Of a DNA stretch of 64,000 bases, positions 34,552 through 44,245 are shown piece by piece. The notes below the pieces were generated by a model. The model saw nothing but the letters and a program-made list of their open reading frames with translations. It did no database searches and was not told the DNA's origin. The stretch is taken from NCBI GenBank assembly GCA_028715055.1, contig JAQTLE010000002.1, forward strand, positions 186,001 to 250,000. The letters run 5' to 3'. How positions within the stretch are numbered: position 1 is the first letter of the stretch; every line of letters begins with the position of its first letter. A program made the translations under genes and the position numbers. The DNA is from Sulfurovaceae bacterium (lineage in GTDB: Bacteria > Campylobacterota > Campylobacteria > Campylobacterales > Sulfurovaceae).

Positions 34552-36497
34552 TATTTAATAGGTGTCCCGTTTCTTTTTGGTGCTTCTGGGCGAATTAGAT
34601 GCAAGCCGTTTTCATCTTTGGCTGCTAGAAGCATACCTTCGCTATGATTGCCCATTAATTTTGCCGGTTTAAGGTTTGCTACTACGCACACTTGTGTATT
34701 TACAAGCTGTTCTGGAGTATAAAACTCTTTGATCCCTGCTACAATTTGTCTAGGTTTATCTTCACCAATATCAACTTGTAATATCAACAATCTATCGCTT
34801 TTTTGGACTTCGTTTGCTTCTACAATAGTTCCTATTTTTAGAGAAGTTAGAAAGAATTGATCTATGCTGATCAGGGCTATGCCCTCATCTTCTTTTTTTG
34901 TTTCTTGTTTTTCTTCTTTCGGCTTTTCTTGTGCAGATGTCGGTTCAACATGGGCCAAAAGAGGTTCTTCTATGCGTGGAAAGAGCGGAGGGATTTTTGA
35001 TATCACAAAAGTATCCAATAATTCATGGTTTTTAATAAAACGTAGCCATGAGCTATTATCTATATCAAAGCTTAGAGAAGCCGAAATCTTTTTAGTGACA
35101 CTTGGCATAACAGAGTAGAGCATTATAGAAACACGAGCCAATATATTTGCTATCAATGCCACCAAAGCCATGGCCTCTTCATCTTTCCCATCTTTCATAA
35201 GTACCCATGGTTGATATTTATCAATCGCTCTATTTGCTACACTAAGCGGTCTCCATAGTTCTTCGAGATAACGATGGATCTGCATCTCAAACAAGTACGG
35301 CTCGAGTTTGTTAAATGATTCTATAACTTCATCAAGTTCATTTTGATAATATTTAGAAACATTGCTAGAATCTATACGACCTTCAAAATATTTTTCACTC
35401 ATGCCTATCAGACGGTTAAGCAGATTACCAAGATCGTTACCAAGGTCATTATTGATCCTGTCTATGAGTGCTTTTTGGCTAAAATCTCCATCTCCGCCAA
35501 AAGGTACTTCGCGAAGCATAAAATAGCGGAAATTATCTAATCCATAAGCATCTGCCACTTCTTTTGGATTGATAACATTGCCTTTGGATTTACTCATTTT
35601 TTGACCGTCTCTAGTCCACCAACCATGCGCAGCAACGTGTTTTGGCAATGGCATATCCAAACTCATCAAAAATGCAGGCCAATATATAGCATGGAAACGC
35701 AAAATATCTTTTCCTATTAGATGCACACGAGCCGGCCAATACTTCATTTTGTTATTATCGTTACCATATCCAAGAGCTGTTAGATAGTTCATAAGTGCAT
35801 CAAGCCATACATACATTACATGTTTTGGGTCGTTGAGACTTTCTGGTAATTTTACACCCCAATCGAAACTTGTACGAGTAATAGACAGATCATCAAGTCC
35901 ACTCTCTACGAATCTGATTACTTCATTTCGTTTACTTTTTGGCAAGATACATTCAGGGTTTTCATTGTACCAAGCTAAAAGCTTATCTTGATAAGCTGAG
36001 AGTTTGAAAAAATAGCTTTCTTCCTCTACTATAGTAGTAGCCTTACCACACTCCGGACAAAATTCATCATCGACTAACTGTGTTTTTGGGAAGAACGTTT
36101 CACATGAGATGCAATAGTGTCCTTTGTAAATGTCTTTGTAGATATCGCCTTTGTCAAACATTTTGCTAAATGCATATTGTACGCCTTTTATATGAGCTTC
36201 ATCGGTAGTGCGTATAAAAGCATCATAACTGATCTCAAATTCATCCCAGAGATTTCTAAATGTTGCTGAGATTTTATCAGCATAAGCTTGTGGAGTTTCA
36301 CCTCGAGCTTTAGCGGCTTCTTCTATTTTTTGACCATGCTCGTCTGTGCCGGTAAGAAAAAATGTATCATGGCCGATCATACGAGAATATCTTGATATAG
36401 TATCAGCAATAATAGTAGTGTATGCATGACCGATATGCGGAACATCATTAACATAATATATAGGAGTTGTGATATAAACTGGTTTTTGACAAGTCAT
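34551..36497 (-). CDS. metG: Methionyl-tRNA synthetase
   Basis: 648 residues. Charges tRNA-Met with methionine. Class I motifs HIGH (21-24) and KMSKSKG, zinc-knuckle cysteines CISC and CPEC in the connective peptide, and a C-terminal tRNA-binding OB domain (about 545-648) after a lysine/glutamate-rich linker. Full length. The 302-base gap upstream separates it from the DedA-PAP2 gene. Confidence 0.97.
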   Translation of the reverse strand: MTCQKPVYITTPIYYVNDVPHIGHAYTTIIADTISRYSRMIGHDTFFLTGTDEHGQKIEEAAKARGETPQAYADKISATFRNLWDEFEISYDAFIRTTDEAHIKGVQYAFSKMFDKGDIYKDIYKGHYCISCETFFPKTQLVDDEFCPECGKATTIVEEESYFFKLSAYQDKLLAWYNENPECILPKSKRNEVIRFVESGLDDLSITRTSFDWGVKLPESLNDPKHVMYVWLDALMNYLTALGYGNDNNKMKYWPARVHLIGKDILRFHAIYWPAFLMSLDMPLPKHVAAHGWWTRDGQKMSKSKGNVINPKEVADAYGLDNFRYFMLREVPFGGDGDFSQKALIDRINNDLGNDLGNLLNRLIGMSEKYFEGRIDSSNVSKYYQNELDEVIESFNKLEPYLFEMQIHRYLEELWRPLSVANRAIDKYQPWVLMKDGKDEEAMALVALIANILARVSIMLYSVMPSVTKKISASLSFDIDNSSWLRFIKNHELLDTFVISKIPPLFPRIEEPLLAHVEPTSAQEKPKEEKQETKKEDEGIALISIDQFFLTSLKIGTIVEANEVQKSDRLLILQVDIGEDKPRQIVAGIKEFYTPEQLVNTQVCVVANLKPAKLMGNHSEGMLLAAKDENGLHLIRPEAPKRNGTPIK

Positions 36498-36799
36498 GAA
36501 GTTTCCTTAACAAATGAGTTTTCTACTTCGTAAAGCTCGTAGCTTTTCAAGAAGGATTTTACAAAATTTGGAGTGTAAAATATAGATATGATTGTATCCT
36601 AAAGATGCTGTGGTTTGGTTGGATATTAATTTATCACTTTTTCGTTATAATCTTTCAAATATTATCAAGGCGTTTAATCTCGTCCTATAATTTTTCTCTA
36701 CGGAAATATATAAGAAAAATTAATATTCATACGCAAAATAATGAGTCGCATCGGAATTGCGATCCGTCTTAACATGGTTGTTCGGCGCAACAAATATCC
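36498..36799. other. Gap between the DedA-PAP2 gene and metG, no gene found
   Basis: No plausible coding frame. It contains an inverted repeat AATTTTTCT/AGAAAAATT (36689-36697, 36713-36721), which could end the DedA-PAP2 transcript, and a smaller TCGCA/TGCGA repeat around 36751-36767. The metG promoter must lie in the left part, but no clear box pair is evident. Confidence 0.6.
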
Positions 36800-38911
36800 T
36801 TATCGAACTGTAATTATATAGACCTTGCCGTCAGTAAAAAATTGATCTCCAATAAAATTTTTGCCTATCAGAGGTTTTACGAGCTGTATCTTCTGGTGGC
36901 TTTCTATTTTTCCTATATGATCAAGGTCTTGATATAACTGTTCTCGTCCAGCGTCTAAATCAGGAGCAATTTTTGGAATAATGCCCCATCTGAAACCATC
37001 ATTGGCATTTATCATTCCGACATAGATATTATTTCCATTTTTTAATAAAGAGTTTGTATGCCATATTTTAATATGAAGCGCGTTGTTTAGTCGATTTTGC
37101 CCAGACACTTTTGCAAAACTTAGATCCTGTATTTTTGTATTCCAAAAAGATGGTGAAATCAGTGCAGAAGGATGTGGTGTTTTTAATATCGATGTTTCAA
37201 CAATCTTTATAAATGATGAGATGTCCGTCTTGTCGGCTAGGACCCAGCCTGCCTGTTGAAATGTTGCAACTAGCTGACCGTCATTCTTTGCAAGAAAAAT
37301 AAAGTTTATAGGCTCTTCTTTCTCTCCAATTAACGTCTCGGTATATTTCATCTGTTCCTTTGTGAAAATATCTATACTTTTAGATAAAACAAAGGTTTTA
37401 TTTACTGGCACTAATGCCAATGTGGGATTGTAATTTATTGAAAATCCGACATAGAATAGAATGGCAATAAATATGAGAACAAAGGAGATAGGACGGGCTC
37501 CATTAACAGGGGGTGGAGATTTCACATTCTTTTTTTGATATTCATGCCACTCTGAAAAAGAGATAGCGACAATCAGCCACATCGCTCCGACAAGATAACC
37601 GCTCCATATATCACTAATATAATGTGCACCAAGGTATATCCGGCTGAAACCAATTGCTACAATTATAAGAATTGTTGCGAAAAAGATATTTAACTTTTTA
37701 TTCCAGCTTTTAACAAAACGCATAAGGATGTATGCTGCAAAACCATAAAAAGCAACCGCTACAGTTGCATGTCCACTCGGAAAAGAGAAATACTGTTCTT
37801 TATATATAGCCATCTCCGGACGATGGCGATGAAAAGCAAGTTTTCCTAAAAATGTAAATGCCTCACTTCCTGCAACGGCAGCAAGAAGGGGGAGAATGTA
37901 ATAGTTCTTTCGCCACAGCCAGAGAAGCATAGCAGAGACAACAATAAAGCACAATATAACTTGACTATTACCAAGCATGGTTATCCAAGTAAAAATATTT
38001 GTTAGCACATCAATACGAAAGAGAAAGATAAGATTTGCTATGCGTATATCTGCGGCGACAATAGTATCAGATGTTATCAGGTCTTCCACAACCCCAGAAA
38101 ACAAAGCTATAATATATAAAAATGCCAGGGTTAATATAGATAAGGTTAGCCCTGAAAATACTGTTGTGTCTAACCGTGCTTTTAAAAACGAGATGCTGCG
38201 CTTATGTTTTTGTATCCATGGAACTACATATTCATTATTTATCACTGCCTCTTTGATGGCTTGCCAAAGAGAGATACTAATAATAAAAAATTGTCTTCCA
38301 TTTTTTATTATTAGCCATTTAAAGAAGTAAAGGATGCCGCTAAGCATTAGGATAAAAATAAAAAATAAACCAATTCTAGATAACCATAATTCAGCAAGAT
38401 TAATGGATTGTGCAAAAATGTATCCGGCAAAAACCCATTCAAATCCCCATCCAATGCCACCGAGAACATTCCAAAACATAAATGTCCTTTGGTTCATATT
38501 TATGCTACCGGCAATAAACGGAACAACTTCTTTGACATTTGGTATAAATCGACCAATAAAAACGCTTTTTGCACCATGCGCATCCATAAAATATCTTGCT
38601 TTTTCAATTTGGTTGGGCTTGAGGAACCAAAAACCTTTCTCTAGCCGTTTGGCACCGTATTTTCTACCAAGATAGTAATTTATGTTATCACCCAAAATGG
38701 CACCCAAGACAGAAAACCAGATGAGATCAGTTGTATCGAGATAGCCACGTGCAGAAAGTGCACCAAGAAAAAGAATAATGGTTGATCCAGGCAAAAATAG
38801 ACCAATACCGATTGTTGTCTCAAGAAGTGCTGAAAAAAAAGCAATCCAATAGCCCACACCATGAAAGTGTTCTATCGATGGTATGATATAATTTATTAGG
38901 TCATTAATCAT
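36800..38911 (-). CDS. DedA / PAP2 phosphatase / LssY C-terminal fusion protein
   Basis: 703 residues. Residues about 1-200 are a DedA membrane domain (LFLPGSTIILFLGAL; FIGRFIPNVKEVVPFIAG). The middle is a PAP2 lipid phosphatase with KLAFHRHRP, SFPSGHATVA and RIYLGAHYISDIWSG carrying the catalytic residues. The last ~200 residues resemble the LssY C-terminal domain. Such fusions probably flip and dephosphorylate undecaprenyl or other lipid phosphates. Single gene with about 250 bases of free sequence on its right. Confidence 0.9.
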   Translation of the reverse strand: MINDLINYIIPSIEHFHGVGYWIAFFSALLETTIGIGLFLPGSTIILFLGALSARGYLDTTDLIWFSVLGAILGDNINYYLGRKYGAKRLEKGFWFLKPNQIEKARYFMDAHGAKSVFIGRFIPNVKEVVPFIAGSINMNQRTFMFWNVLGGIGWGFEWVFAGYIFAQSINLAELWLSRIGLFFIFILMLSGILYFFKWLIIKNGRQFFIISISLWQAIKEAVINNEYVVPWIQKHKRSISFLKARLDTTVFSGLTLSILTLAFLYIIALFSGVVEDLITSDTIVAADIRIANLIFLFRIDVLTNIFTWITMLGNSQVILCFIVVSAMLLWLWRKNYYILPLLAAVAGSEAFTFLGKLAFHRHRPEMAIYKEQYFSFPSGHATVAVAFYGFAAYILMRFVKSWNKKLNIFFATILIIVAIGFSRIYLGAHYISDIWSGYLVGAMWLIVAISFSEWHEYQKKNVKSPPPVNGARPISFVLIFIAILFYVGFSINYNPTLALVPVNKTFVLSKSIDIFTKEQMKYTETLIGEKEEPINFIFLAKNDGQLVATFQQAGWVLADKTDISSFIKIVETSILKTPHPSALISPSFWNTKIQDLSFAKVSGQNRLNNALHIKIWHTNSLLKNGNNIYVGMINANDGFRWGIIPKIAPDLDAGREQLYQDLDHIGKIESHQKIQLVKPLIGKNFIGDQFFTDGKVYIITVR

Positions 38912-39106
38912 GTCTTTGCCCTTACGCCTTTGATGCTATATGCAGACGGCGAATTCGTATTATTAACGAATACTCATAGCATAAATTCTAGCATCTAAAC
39001 CTGTTATTGGATTTAAAACATAGTATTAGTCTTTTAAATCCAAGGCGTTTACTCGTTTCCATTATATTGATGGGAAGCATATCAAACCAATTTAAGAAAA
39101 AATGCA

Positions 39107-39133
39107 GGCAGGCAAGTTTTATAGACTCCTGCC
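39107..39133 (-). terminator. Terminator of the mobB-fbp operon
   Basis: On the minus strand GGCAGG and CCTGCC pair, with an inner AGT/ACT, followed by TGCATTTTTTC. It lies about 30 bases after the last stop codon. The remaining gap to 38911 contains an ATTCGT/ACGAAT inverted repeat near 38953-38970 and no gene. Confidence 0.75.
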
Positions 39134-39164
39134 ATCCTAGTAGTGACGAGGTTTTTCAATTTTA

Positions 39165-39362
39165 CTAAAACTCAAATCCGCCTGTTTCGCCTTTATTCAT
39201 ACTCTCATATACTGCTTTTACATAATTGTTTCTAAGCTCACAATCGAGTAACTTATCACAATCAAAACAGCTTGTTAATTCGTTGGATTTTTGACAATCT
39301 TGCAATGAGGCTATAGCAACCTGCAAAGCTTCTTCCCATTGATCCAATACTTTATCCGACAT
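39165..39362 (-). CDS. Small cysteine-containing protein of unknown function
   Basis: 65 residues from the ATG one base after the fbp stop (TAATATG). It contains three cysteines in SCFDCDKLLDCELR, a possible metal site, and ends in GGFEF. No family is recognised, but the coupling to fbp suggests a real gene. Confidence 0.65.
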   Translation of the reverse strand: MSDKVLDQWEEALQVAIASLQDCQKSNELTSCFDCDKLLDCELRNNYVKAVYESMNKGETGGFEF

Positions 39363-39363
39363 A

Positions 39364-40212
39364 TTATGATAATCCATAAGCACTTTTAAGAGCTTTTATT
39401 TCTTCACTAGAACCAAAAAAACATGGGCTGGTATCATGCAAATGTGACGGAGTAAGAGTAAGTAGTCTTTCGCCTTTATCATTTATAGCTTCTCCGCCTG
39501 CTGCTTCATAAACCAATGCGAACGGCAATACTTCAAATAATTGTCTTAATTTGCCATTTGGTTTATCTGTAGTGCCTGGATAGCTGAAGATCCCACCGCC
39601 TTTAAGAAGTATTTGATGCAGATCCGGTACCATTCCGCCTGAGTAACGAAGACGATATCCTTCACTAAACAATTTATCTATAAAAGCTTTATGATATGGT
39701 GTCCAATGCTGTTGTGTACCACCTGGAGCACATAGTTTACCTTTTGATTTAAGAGCTATTTTTCCAACCTCTACAAATTTGCCATTCATAAATCTATAAT
39801 GAATCGGTGCCTCTCCTTTTATAGTGACTACCATTTCAATTCGTGGACCGTAAACAACGTATATCGAAGCTGCCAGCCCGGCACCGCTAAGTGATCCGTC
39901 ATATATACCAAATATAGAACCTACAGACAAATCTACATCAACCAAACTAGAACCATCCAATGGATCATAGCATACCGTATATATCCCATTTTCATGAAGT
40001 TCGAGAGCATTTTCTTTCTCTTCGCTCACAATAGATTTTACAACAGGTAATTTACTTAGCATATTTTCTATTATTAGATCACTTTGCACATCGAGTTTGA
40101 GTTGCTCTTCGCCAGAAGAATTAGCACTTTGCGAGTATCCTAGATCGGCATTTTTTATAGCATTGTCAATTTGAATAGCTATTTCTTTTATGGTTTCTAT
40201 AATTGTATTCAT
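39364..40212 (-). CDS. fbp: Fructose-1,6-bisphosphatase class I
   Basis: 282 residues from the ATG that overlaps the mobB stop (TAATG), with AAGGAG 5 bases upstream; the longer reading from 40242 is not needed. It removes the C1 phosphate in gluconeogenesis and the Calvin-type pathways. Metal-binding motif [20 protein letters not shown], substrate site residues around [17 protein letters not shown] and [13 protein letters not shown] are typical. Confidence 0.95.
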   Translation of the reverse strand: MNTIIETIKEIAIQIDNAIKNADLGYSQSANSSGEEQLKLDVQSDLIIENMLSKLPVVKSIVSEEKENALELHENGIYTVCYDPLDGSSLVDVDLSVGSIFGIYDGSLSGAGLAASIYVVYGPRIEMVVTIKGEAPIHYRFMNGKFVEVGKIALKSKGKLCAPGGTQQHWTPYHKAFIDKLFSEGYRLRYSGGMVPDLHQILLKGGGIFSYPGTTDKPNGKLRQLFEVLPFALVYEAAGGEAINDKGERLLTLTPSHLHDTSPCFFGSSEEIKALKSAYGLS

Positions 40213-40703
40213 TAAATCTCCTTGGCATTTTTCCATATCCACTCGATCACTTTTGTAGGTTCGTTGAGCGGTAGTATGTCTATGTTTTTCGATAAGTTAA
40301 GTTTTGAGGCATCTATGCTCTCATCAATTGCAATTGCTTCGCAAAATCCCAAATAATCCATATTAATTTCATCTCTGGCTATGCAAATTCTTGGTAAAGG
40401 CAATGTTTTTAGTCCTTCGACGAGAACTAGATCGATTTCCCCAAACATTGCAACAATCTCTTCAAAACTTTTTTGTTTTTGTGAAAAATAGGTAGTGCGA
40501 GTGGGAGATGCAACTACCACTTCTGCTCCTGTTGCAGAAAATTTGTAACTATCTTTGCCTAGAGTATCAAATACAGCTTTATCTTTGGGATCATGTTTAA
40601 TGATAGCTACTCGATACTCCGGCACAAGAATTTTGGCTATTTTTTCTATGAGTGTAGTCTTGCCGCTATTGGACATTCCTGTAAATGCAACTGCAATTGC
40701 CAC
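40212..40703 (-). CDS. mobB: Molybdopterin-guanine dinucleotide biosynthesis protein B
   Basis: 163 residues. The GTP-binding loop [16 protein letters not shown] is at 8-23, followed by [20 protein letters not shown] and [14 protein letters not shown], as in MobB. It assists nucleotide attachment to molybdopterin, which points to molybdoenzymes elsewhere in the genome. First gene of the operon with fbp. Confidence 0.93.
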   Translation of the reverse strand: MAIAVAFTGMSNSGKTTLIEKIAKILVPEYRVAIIKHDPKDKAVFDTLGKDSYKFSATGAEVVVASPTRTTYFSQKQKSFEEIVAMFGEIDLVLVEGLKTLPLPRICIARDEINMDYLGFCEAIAIDESIDASKLNLSKNIDILPLNEPTKVIEWIWKNAKEI

Positions 40704-40786
40704 TTTAAACCTTTTAATAATATTTCAAATTATACTTAAATGTTCATTGAAACTATGTTAAAATTATGCAAACAAGGAGAGACTTA

Positions 40787-41287
40787 ATGTCATTAAAGTT
40801 AATATCAATAGTTATTATTGCCGGATTATTTCTAGGCTGTGCTTCAAAAGAAGAAGAAAAACTTTTGAATGATTTTAGTCAAAAAAACATCAAGTTTCAA
40901 CAAATACAACAAACACAAAAAGCTCTTTACGTTCAAGACAATAAAGTAATCGGTTTTATTAGCGCATTATATTTGCAACCCAAAAACAATACTTTAACAC
41001 AAAAACAATACGAAAAATTTGTCTTAGGAATATATAGCGAAAATGAGATAGTTCCAAAAGCAATGCTCAACGGCAAAGAGGCTATAAATATAACCAAATT
41101 AACTAATGACGACAAAAACCTAGAGGGAATACCGTTAAAAACCAAATGGAATAGATATTATATGATTACATTTATGCAAGATGATGCTAAAAAACTTGTG
41201 TTAAAAGTATCTATTGGTTATTTAGACGATAAAGAACTTTATTTTTCAAAAGAATCAGGTTGTGTTAAAAAGTTAGAAACATTTTAG
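40787..41287 (+). CDS. Lipoprotein of unknown function
   Basis: 166 residues from ATG 40787, chosen for its AAGGAGA ribosome site; an upstream ATG at 40766 lacks one. Lipoprotein signal LISIVIIAGLFLGC, then a helical and a beta-rich part. No family recognised. It overlaps the next, opposite-strand gene by 4 bases. Confidence 0.75.
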   Translation: MSLKLISIVIIAGLFLGCASKEEEKLLNDFSQKNIKFQQIQQTQKALYVQDNKVIGFISALYLQPKNNTLTQKQYEKFVLGIYSENEIVPKAMLNGKEAINITKLTNDDKNLEGIPLKTKWNRYYMITFMQDDAKKLVLKVSIGYLDDKELYFSKESGCVKKLETF

Positions 41288-41541
41288 AGAGTAAGTTCTT
41301 GTTTGAGTTTTTCTTGGTTTAACTTTTTGATCAAAGTAGCAATCATATTATTGTATCTATCGGTATCAATTTTCAATTTTACACTAACATCTTGAGTATT
41401 TTTATTATATGCCAAGGCATCGAGTATTTTATACTCTTTTTTGGTTAATCTTTTTTTTAATACCTCTAGCATAGAAGCTTCATCTTTTAACGGTAGTTTC
41501 GGATGATTGACTACGGAGATAATATATTGTTGTAATGACAA
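41284..41541 (-). CDS. Small helical protein, possible HTH
   Basis: 85 residues, rich in Lys and Leu, with LTKKEYKILDALAYNKNTQD followed by VSVKLKIDTDRYNNMIATL, a pattern compatible with a LuxR-like or sigma region 4-like helix-turn-helix. It is the last gene of the leftward ctpA to crcB operon, 9 bases after crcB. Confidence 0.6.
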   Translation of the reverse strand: MSLQQYIISVVNHPKLPLKDEASMLEVLKKRLTKKEYKILDALAYNKNTQDVSVKLKIDTDRYNNMIATLIKKLNQEKLKQELTL

Positions 41542-41550
41542 ATAAATCCT

Positions 41551-41940
41551 TTATTTTGATAATTGAATAGTTATTATATAGCCAATTGCTGCCATTAAAA
41601 TGGTACCAAAGACATTTATAAAAATATTGCTAAAAGCATGCACGTAACGCCCGGATTCTAGCAAAAAAAAGCTCTCTATCGCAAATGTAGAAAATGTAGT
41701 AAGACCGCCCAAAAAGCCGGTAGTCAAAAAACTTTTTACGTTAGACGAAAGAGTAGTGTGATGATGAAAATATGCAAACAATATACCTATGATTAGACTT
41801 CCGGAAAGATTTACTATTATGGTTCCATAAGGTAAAAAATGACCTAAATATTTTGAAGATACACTATTAACCCAAAGTCTGGCTATGCAACCCAAGGCAC
41901 CGCCACTACCGACTGCGATGATTGTAAATAAATTCATCAT
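41551..41940 (-). CDS. crcB: Fluoride ion channel CrcB/Fluc
   Basis: 129 residues with four membrane helices; GGALGCIARLW near the start, GTIIVNLSGSLIIG and the signature GGLTTFSTFAIE are diagnostic. It exports fluoride. The start lies 35 bases inside the plsC gene, and no fluoride riboswitch is present in this compact operon. Confidence 0.95.
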   Translation of the reverse strand: MMNLFTIIAVGSGGALGCIARLWVNSVSSKYLGHFLPYGTIIVNLSGSLIIGILFAYFHHHTTLSSNVKSFLTTGFLGGLTTFSTFAIESFFLLESGRYVHAFSNIFINVFGTILMAAIGYIITIQLSK

Positions 41941-42616
41941 CTATAATCTCCTGCATTTTTTTGGCGACATCATCATACCACTCGTCTCCGGCATTTGCCA
42001 CGTCAATTGTAGGCAAAAAATGATATACAACTGTGCTAGAGTGTCCTGTTTTTCCGCCTTCATCAAATAGCATTTTGCTGCCTGTTATGACTACAGGTTG
42101 AACTTTTAGGTTTAATTTTTCGGCTATCATTTTGGTGCCTGCTTTAAAGCTAAGAAGTTTTTGGCCTTTTGCCCTTGTGCCTTCAGGGAAGATTGCAACT
42201 TGTCTACCGAGCACATCAAGCGAATATCTAATTTCTTTGATCAGTGTCGGCAGACTTCTTTTGTCATTTCTATCAATCGGTATCATTTCACCTAAACGCA
42301 GTAAATTACCTATATAAGGTATCGCAAAAAGTTCTTTTTTTGCAACCCATCGCAAGTGATTTTTTTGTAGTGCTTCAAGACCTATGATATCAACTATACC
42401 TTGATGATTCATTATTAGCATATCAGCTTGACTATCCATATCTCCGACTTTTGATAATTTACCACCGATAAGTAATAATATTAGACGATTGAGTCTGTGT
42501 ATTATGATGCTCTTTTGTTTTTTAAAGATAGCTATCAAGGGAATCATCAAAAATGCAACAATTATAAAAATTATAAATGCACTATATAAAAATTTGATTT
42601 TTGCCATAATTTTCAT
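41906..42616 (-). CDS. plsC: 1-acyl-sn-glycerol-3-phosphate acyltransferase
   Basis: 236 residues. N-terminal membrane helix, acyltransferase block I NHQGIVDIIGL (the HX4D pattern), PIDRN block, block III FPEGTRAKG and later VQPVVITGS. Makes phosphatidic acid from lysophosphatidic acid. Start in a TAATG overlap with purQ, with AAGGA upstream; end overlapping crcB by 35 bases. Confidence 0.93.
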   Translation of the reverse strand: MKIMAKIKFLYSAFIIFIIVAFLMIPLIAIFKKQKSIIIHRLNRLILLLIGGKLSKVGDMDSQADMLIMNHQGIVDIIGLEALQKNHLRWVAKKELFAIPYIGNLLRLGEMIPIDRNDKRSLPTLIKEIRYSLDVLGRQVAIFPEGTRAKGQKLLSFKAGTKMIAEKLNLKVQPVVITGSKMLFDEGGKTGHSSTVVYHFLPTIDVANAGDEWYDDVAKKMQEIIDDEFIYNHRSR

Positions 42617-43287
42617 TATGATGCAAATCCTTGTAACATTTTTATTCCGTCATCAGATCCTAGTATAATTTCAATAGCTCTTTCAGGGTGAGGCATAAGT
42701 CCAAATACATTTTTTTCTTTATTGCAAACACCTGCGATTGCCTCAACTGAACCATTTATAGAATCTATATTGCCGTTTTGATCAACATATTTAAGTAAAA
42801 TCTGTCCATTTTTCTTTAATTCTTCAAGACCTGCATCGTCGATATAATAATTGCCGTCTGCATGTGCTATTGGAATATGAAGTATATCGCTATTTTTATA
42901 TTTATTCAAAAATGCATTATCGCTATTAGCGACTTTGAGATATTGATATTTGGATATGAAATGCAAATTAGTATTTCGTTTCAAAGCCCCGGGAAGCAAG
43001 CCTGCTTCTGTCAGGATTTGAAATCCATTGCAAATGCCTAGCACTTTGCCGCCATTTTTGGCAAAATCAGTAACAGCTTTCATGACAGGTGCAAATCTGG
43101 CTATAGAGCCTGATCTTAAATAATCGCCGTATGAAAATCCGCCAGGTACCACAACCAGGTCAATTCCATCAGGCAGTAATGTATCATTATGCCATACTAT
43201 AGCTACATCATGGCCTAATTTTTCAAATGCATACTCGGTATCAAATTCACAATTTGTTCCGGGAAAGCGTAAAACAGCTACTTTCAT
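42616..43287 (-). CDS. purQ: Phosphoribosylformylglycinamidine synthase, glutaminase subunit
   Basis: 223 residues. Class I glutamine amidotransferase with nucleophile Cys in LGICNGFQIL and the His-Pro-Glu end LMPHPERAIE. Supplies ammonia to PurL for purine synthesis. Overlaps purS by 4 bases; purL is not in the window. Confidence 0.96.
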   Translation of the reverse strand: MKVAVLRFPGTNCEFDTEYAFEKLGHDVAIVWHNDTLLPDGIDLVVVPGGFSYGDYLRSGSIARFAPVMKAVTDFAKNGGKVLGICNGFQILTEAGLLPGALKRNTNLHFISKYQYLKVANSDNAFLNKYKNSDILHIPIAHADGNYYIDDAGLEELKKNGQILLKYVDQNGNIDSINGSVEAIAGVCNKEKNVFGLMPHPERAIEIILGSDDGIKMLQGFAS

Positions 43288-43526
43288 TGCACGATCTTGA
43301 TATCATAGTCTTCTATGACAGTATTTGCCAATAGCGTTTCGCTCATTTCTTTGACTTTATTTTGTGCTTCTTCTTTGCTCATAGAACCAAGTTTTATTAC
43401 AATTTGTTTTCCTATTCTCACGTCTTCTATACCATGAAAACCTAATGATTCCAATGCATGATGAGCTGCTTTTCCTTGTGGATCAAGCACTCCTTGTTTT
43501 AGATATACATTTACTATTGCTTTCAT
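43284..43526 (-). CDS. purS: Phosphoribosylformylglycinamidine synthase, PurS subunit
   Basis: 80 residues, the usual size. The start [20 protein letters not shown] and the [17 protein letters not shown] stretch are typical. It bridges PurQ and PurL. Four-base overlaps on both sides tie it to purC and purQ. Confidence 0.95.
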   Translation of the reverse strand: MKAIVNVYLKQGVLDPQGKAAHHALESLGFHGIEDVRIGKQIVIKLGSMSKEEAQNKVKEMSETLLANTVIEDYDIKIVQ

Positions 43527-44242
43527 TTGTTTGCTCCTAAAATTCTATTCAATACTTCCTCATATGCCACTTTTAATCCACCAAGTCCTTGACGGAATCT
43601 ATCTTTATCCATTTTTTCACCGGTGCTGCTATCCCAAAGTCTAAAATTGTCTGGACTAAGCTCATCTATTAGTACTATATTATCGTTTGCGTCTCTTCCA
43701 AATTCCAATTTGAAATCAACCAAAGTGAGATTCAATTTTGCATAAAATTCTTTTAAAAGTACATTGATCTTACGTGCTATATATCTGATATATTCAAGTT
43801 CTGAAGTATCTCTTACAAGATTTAATATCAAGCAATGCTGATCATTTAGCTTTGGATCACCAAGAGCATCATTTTTATAATCAAATTCTACTAGAGTAAA
43901 AGGCAAAATAGTGCCATCAGTAATACCAAGATTGCGACTTAGGCTACCTGTGGCTATATTTCTTACGATAACTTCGATTTTGATAACTTCAGCTTTTTTG
44001 TGAAGCATATGATTGTCATCTAACATTTTTATAAAATGCGTTGAAATACCTTTATTGTTTAGGTAATCGAAAAGTTGGGCTGAAATTTTATTATTTAAAG
44101 CCCCTTTGCCTTCCTCTACGGCTTTTTTCTCTCCATTAAAAGCGGTTAATTCATCTTTGAATTCTGATATATAAAGAGCATCATCTTCTGTGCTCCAAAT
44201 TTTTTTTGCTTTACCTTCGTAAATTAAATTTTGTTTTGTCAT
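43523..44242 (-). CDS. purC: Phosphoribosylaminoimidazole-succinocarboxamide (SAICAR) synthase
   Basis: 239 residues. The start [13 protein letters not shown], then [15 protein letters not shown]-like wording ([15 protein letters not shown]), [11 protein letters not shown] and [10 protein letters not shown] are family signatures. Adds aspartate to CAIR in purine synthesis. Three bases after ctpA, first pur gene of the operon. Confidence 0.96.
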   Translation of the reverse strand: MTKQNLIYEGKAKKIWSTEDDALYISEFKDELTAFNGEKKAVEEGKGALNNKISAQLFDYLNNKGISTHFIKMLDDNHMLHKKAEVIKIEVIVRNIATGSLSRNLGITDGTILPFTLVEFDYKNDALGDPKLNDQHCLILNLVRDTSELEYIRYIARKINVLLKEFYAKLNLTLVDFKLEFGRDANDNIVLIDELSPDNFRLWDSSTGEKMDKDRFRQGLGGLKVAYEEVLNRILGANK

Positions 44243-44245
44243 TCC

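Noticed and set aside
41551-41940. Fluoride riboswitch controlling crcB
   Set aside because: crcB starts inside plsC within a compact operon, leaving no leader in which the riboswitch could lie.
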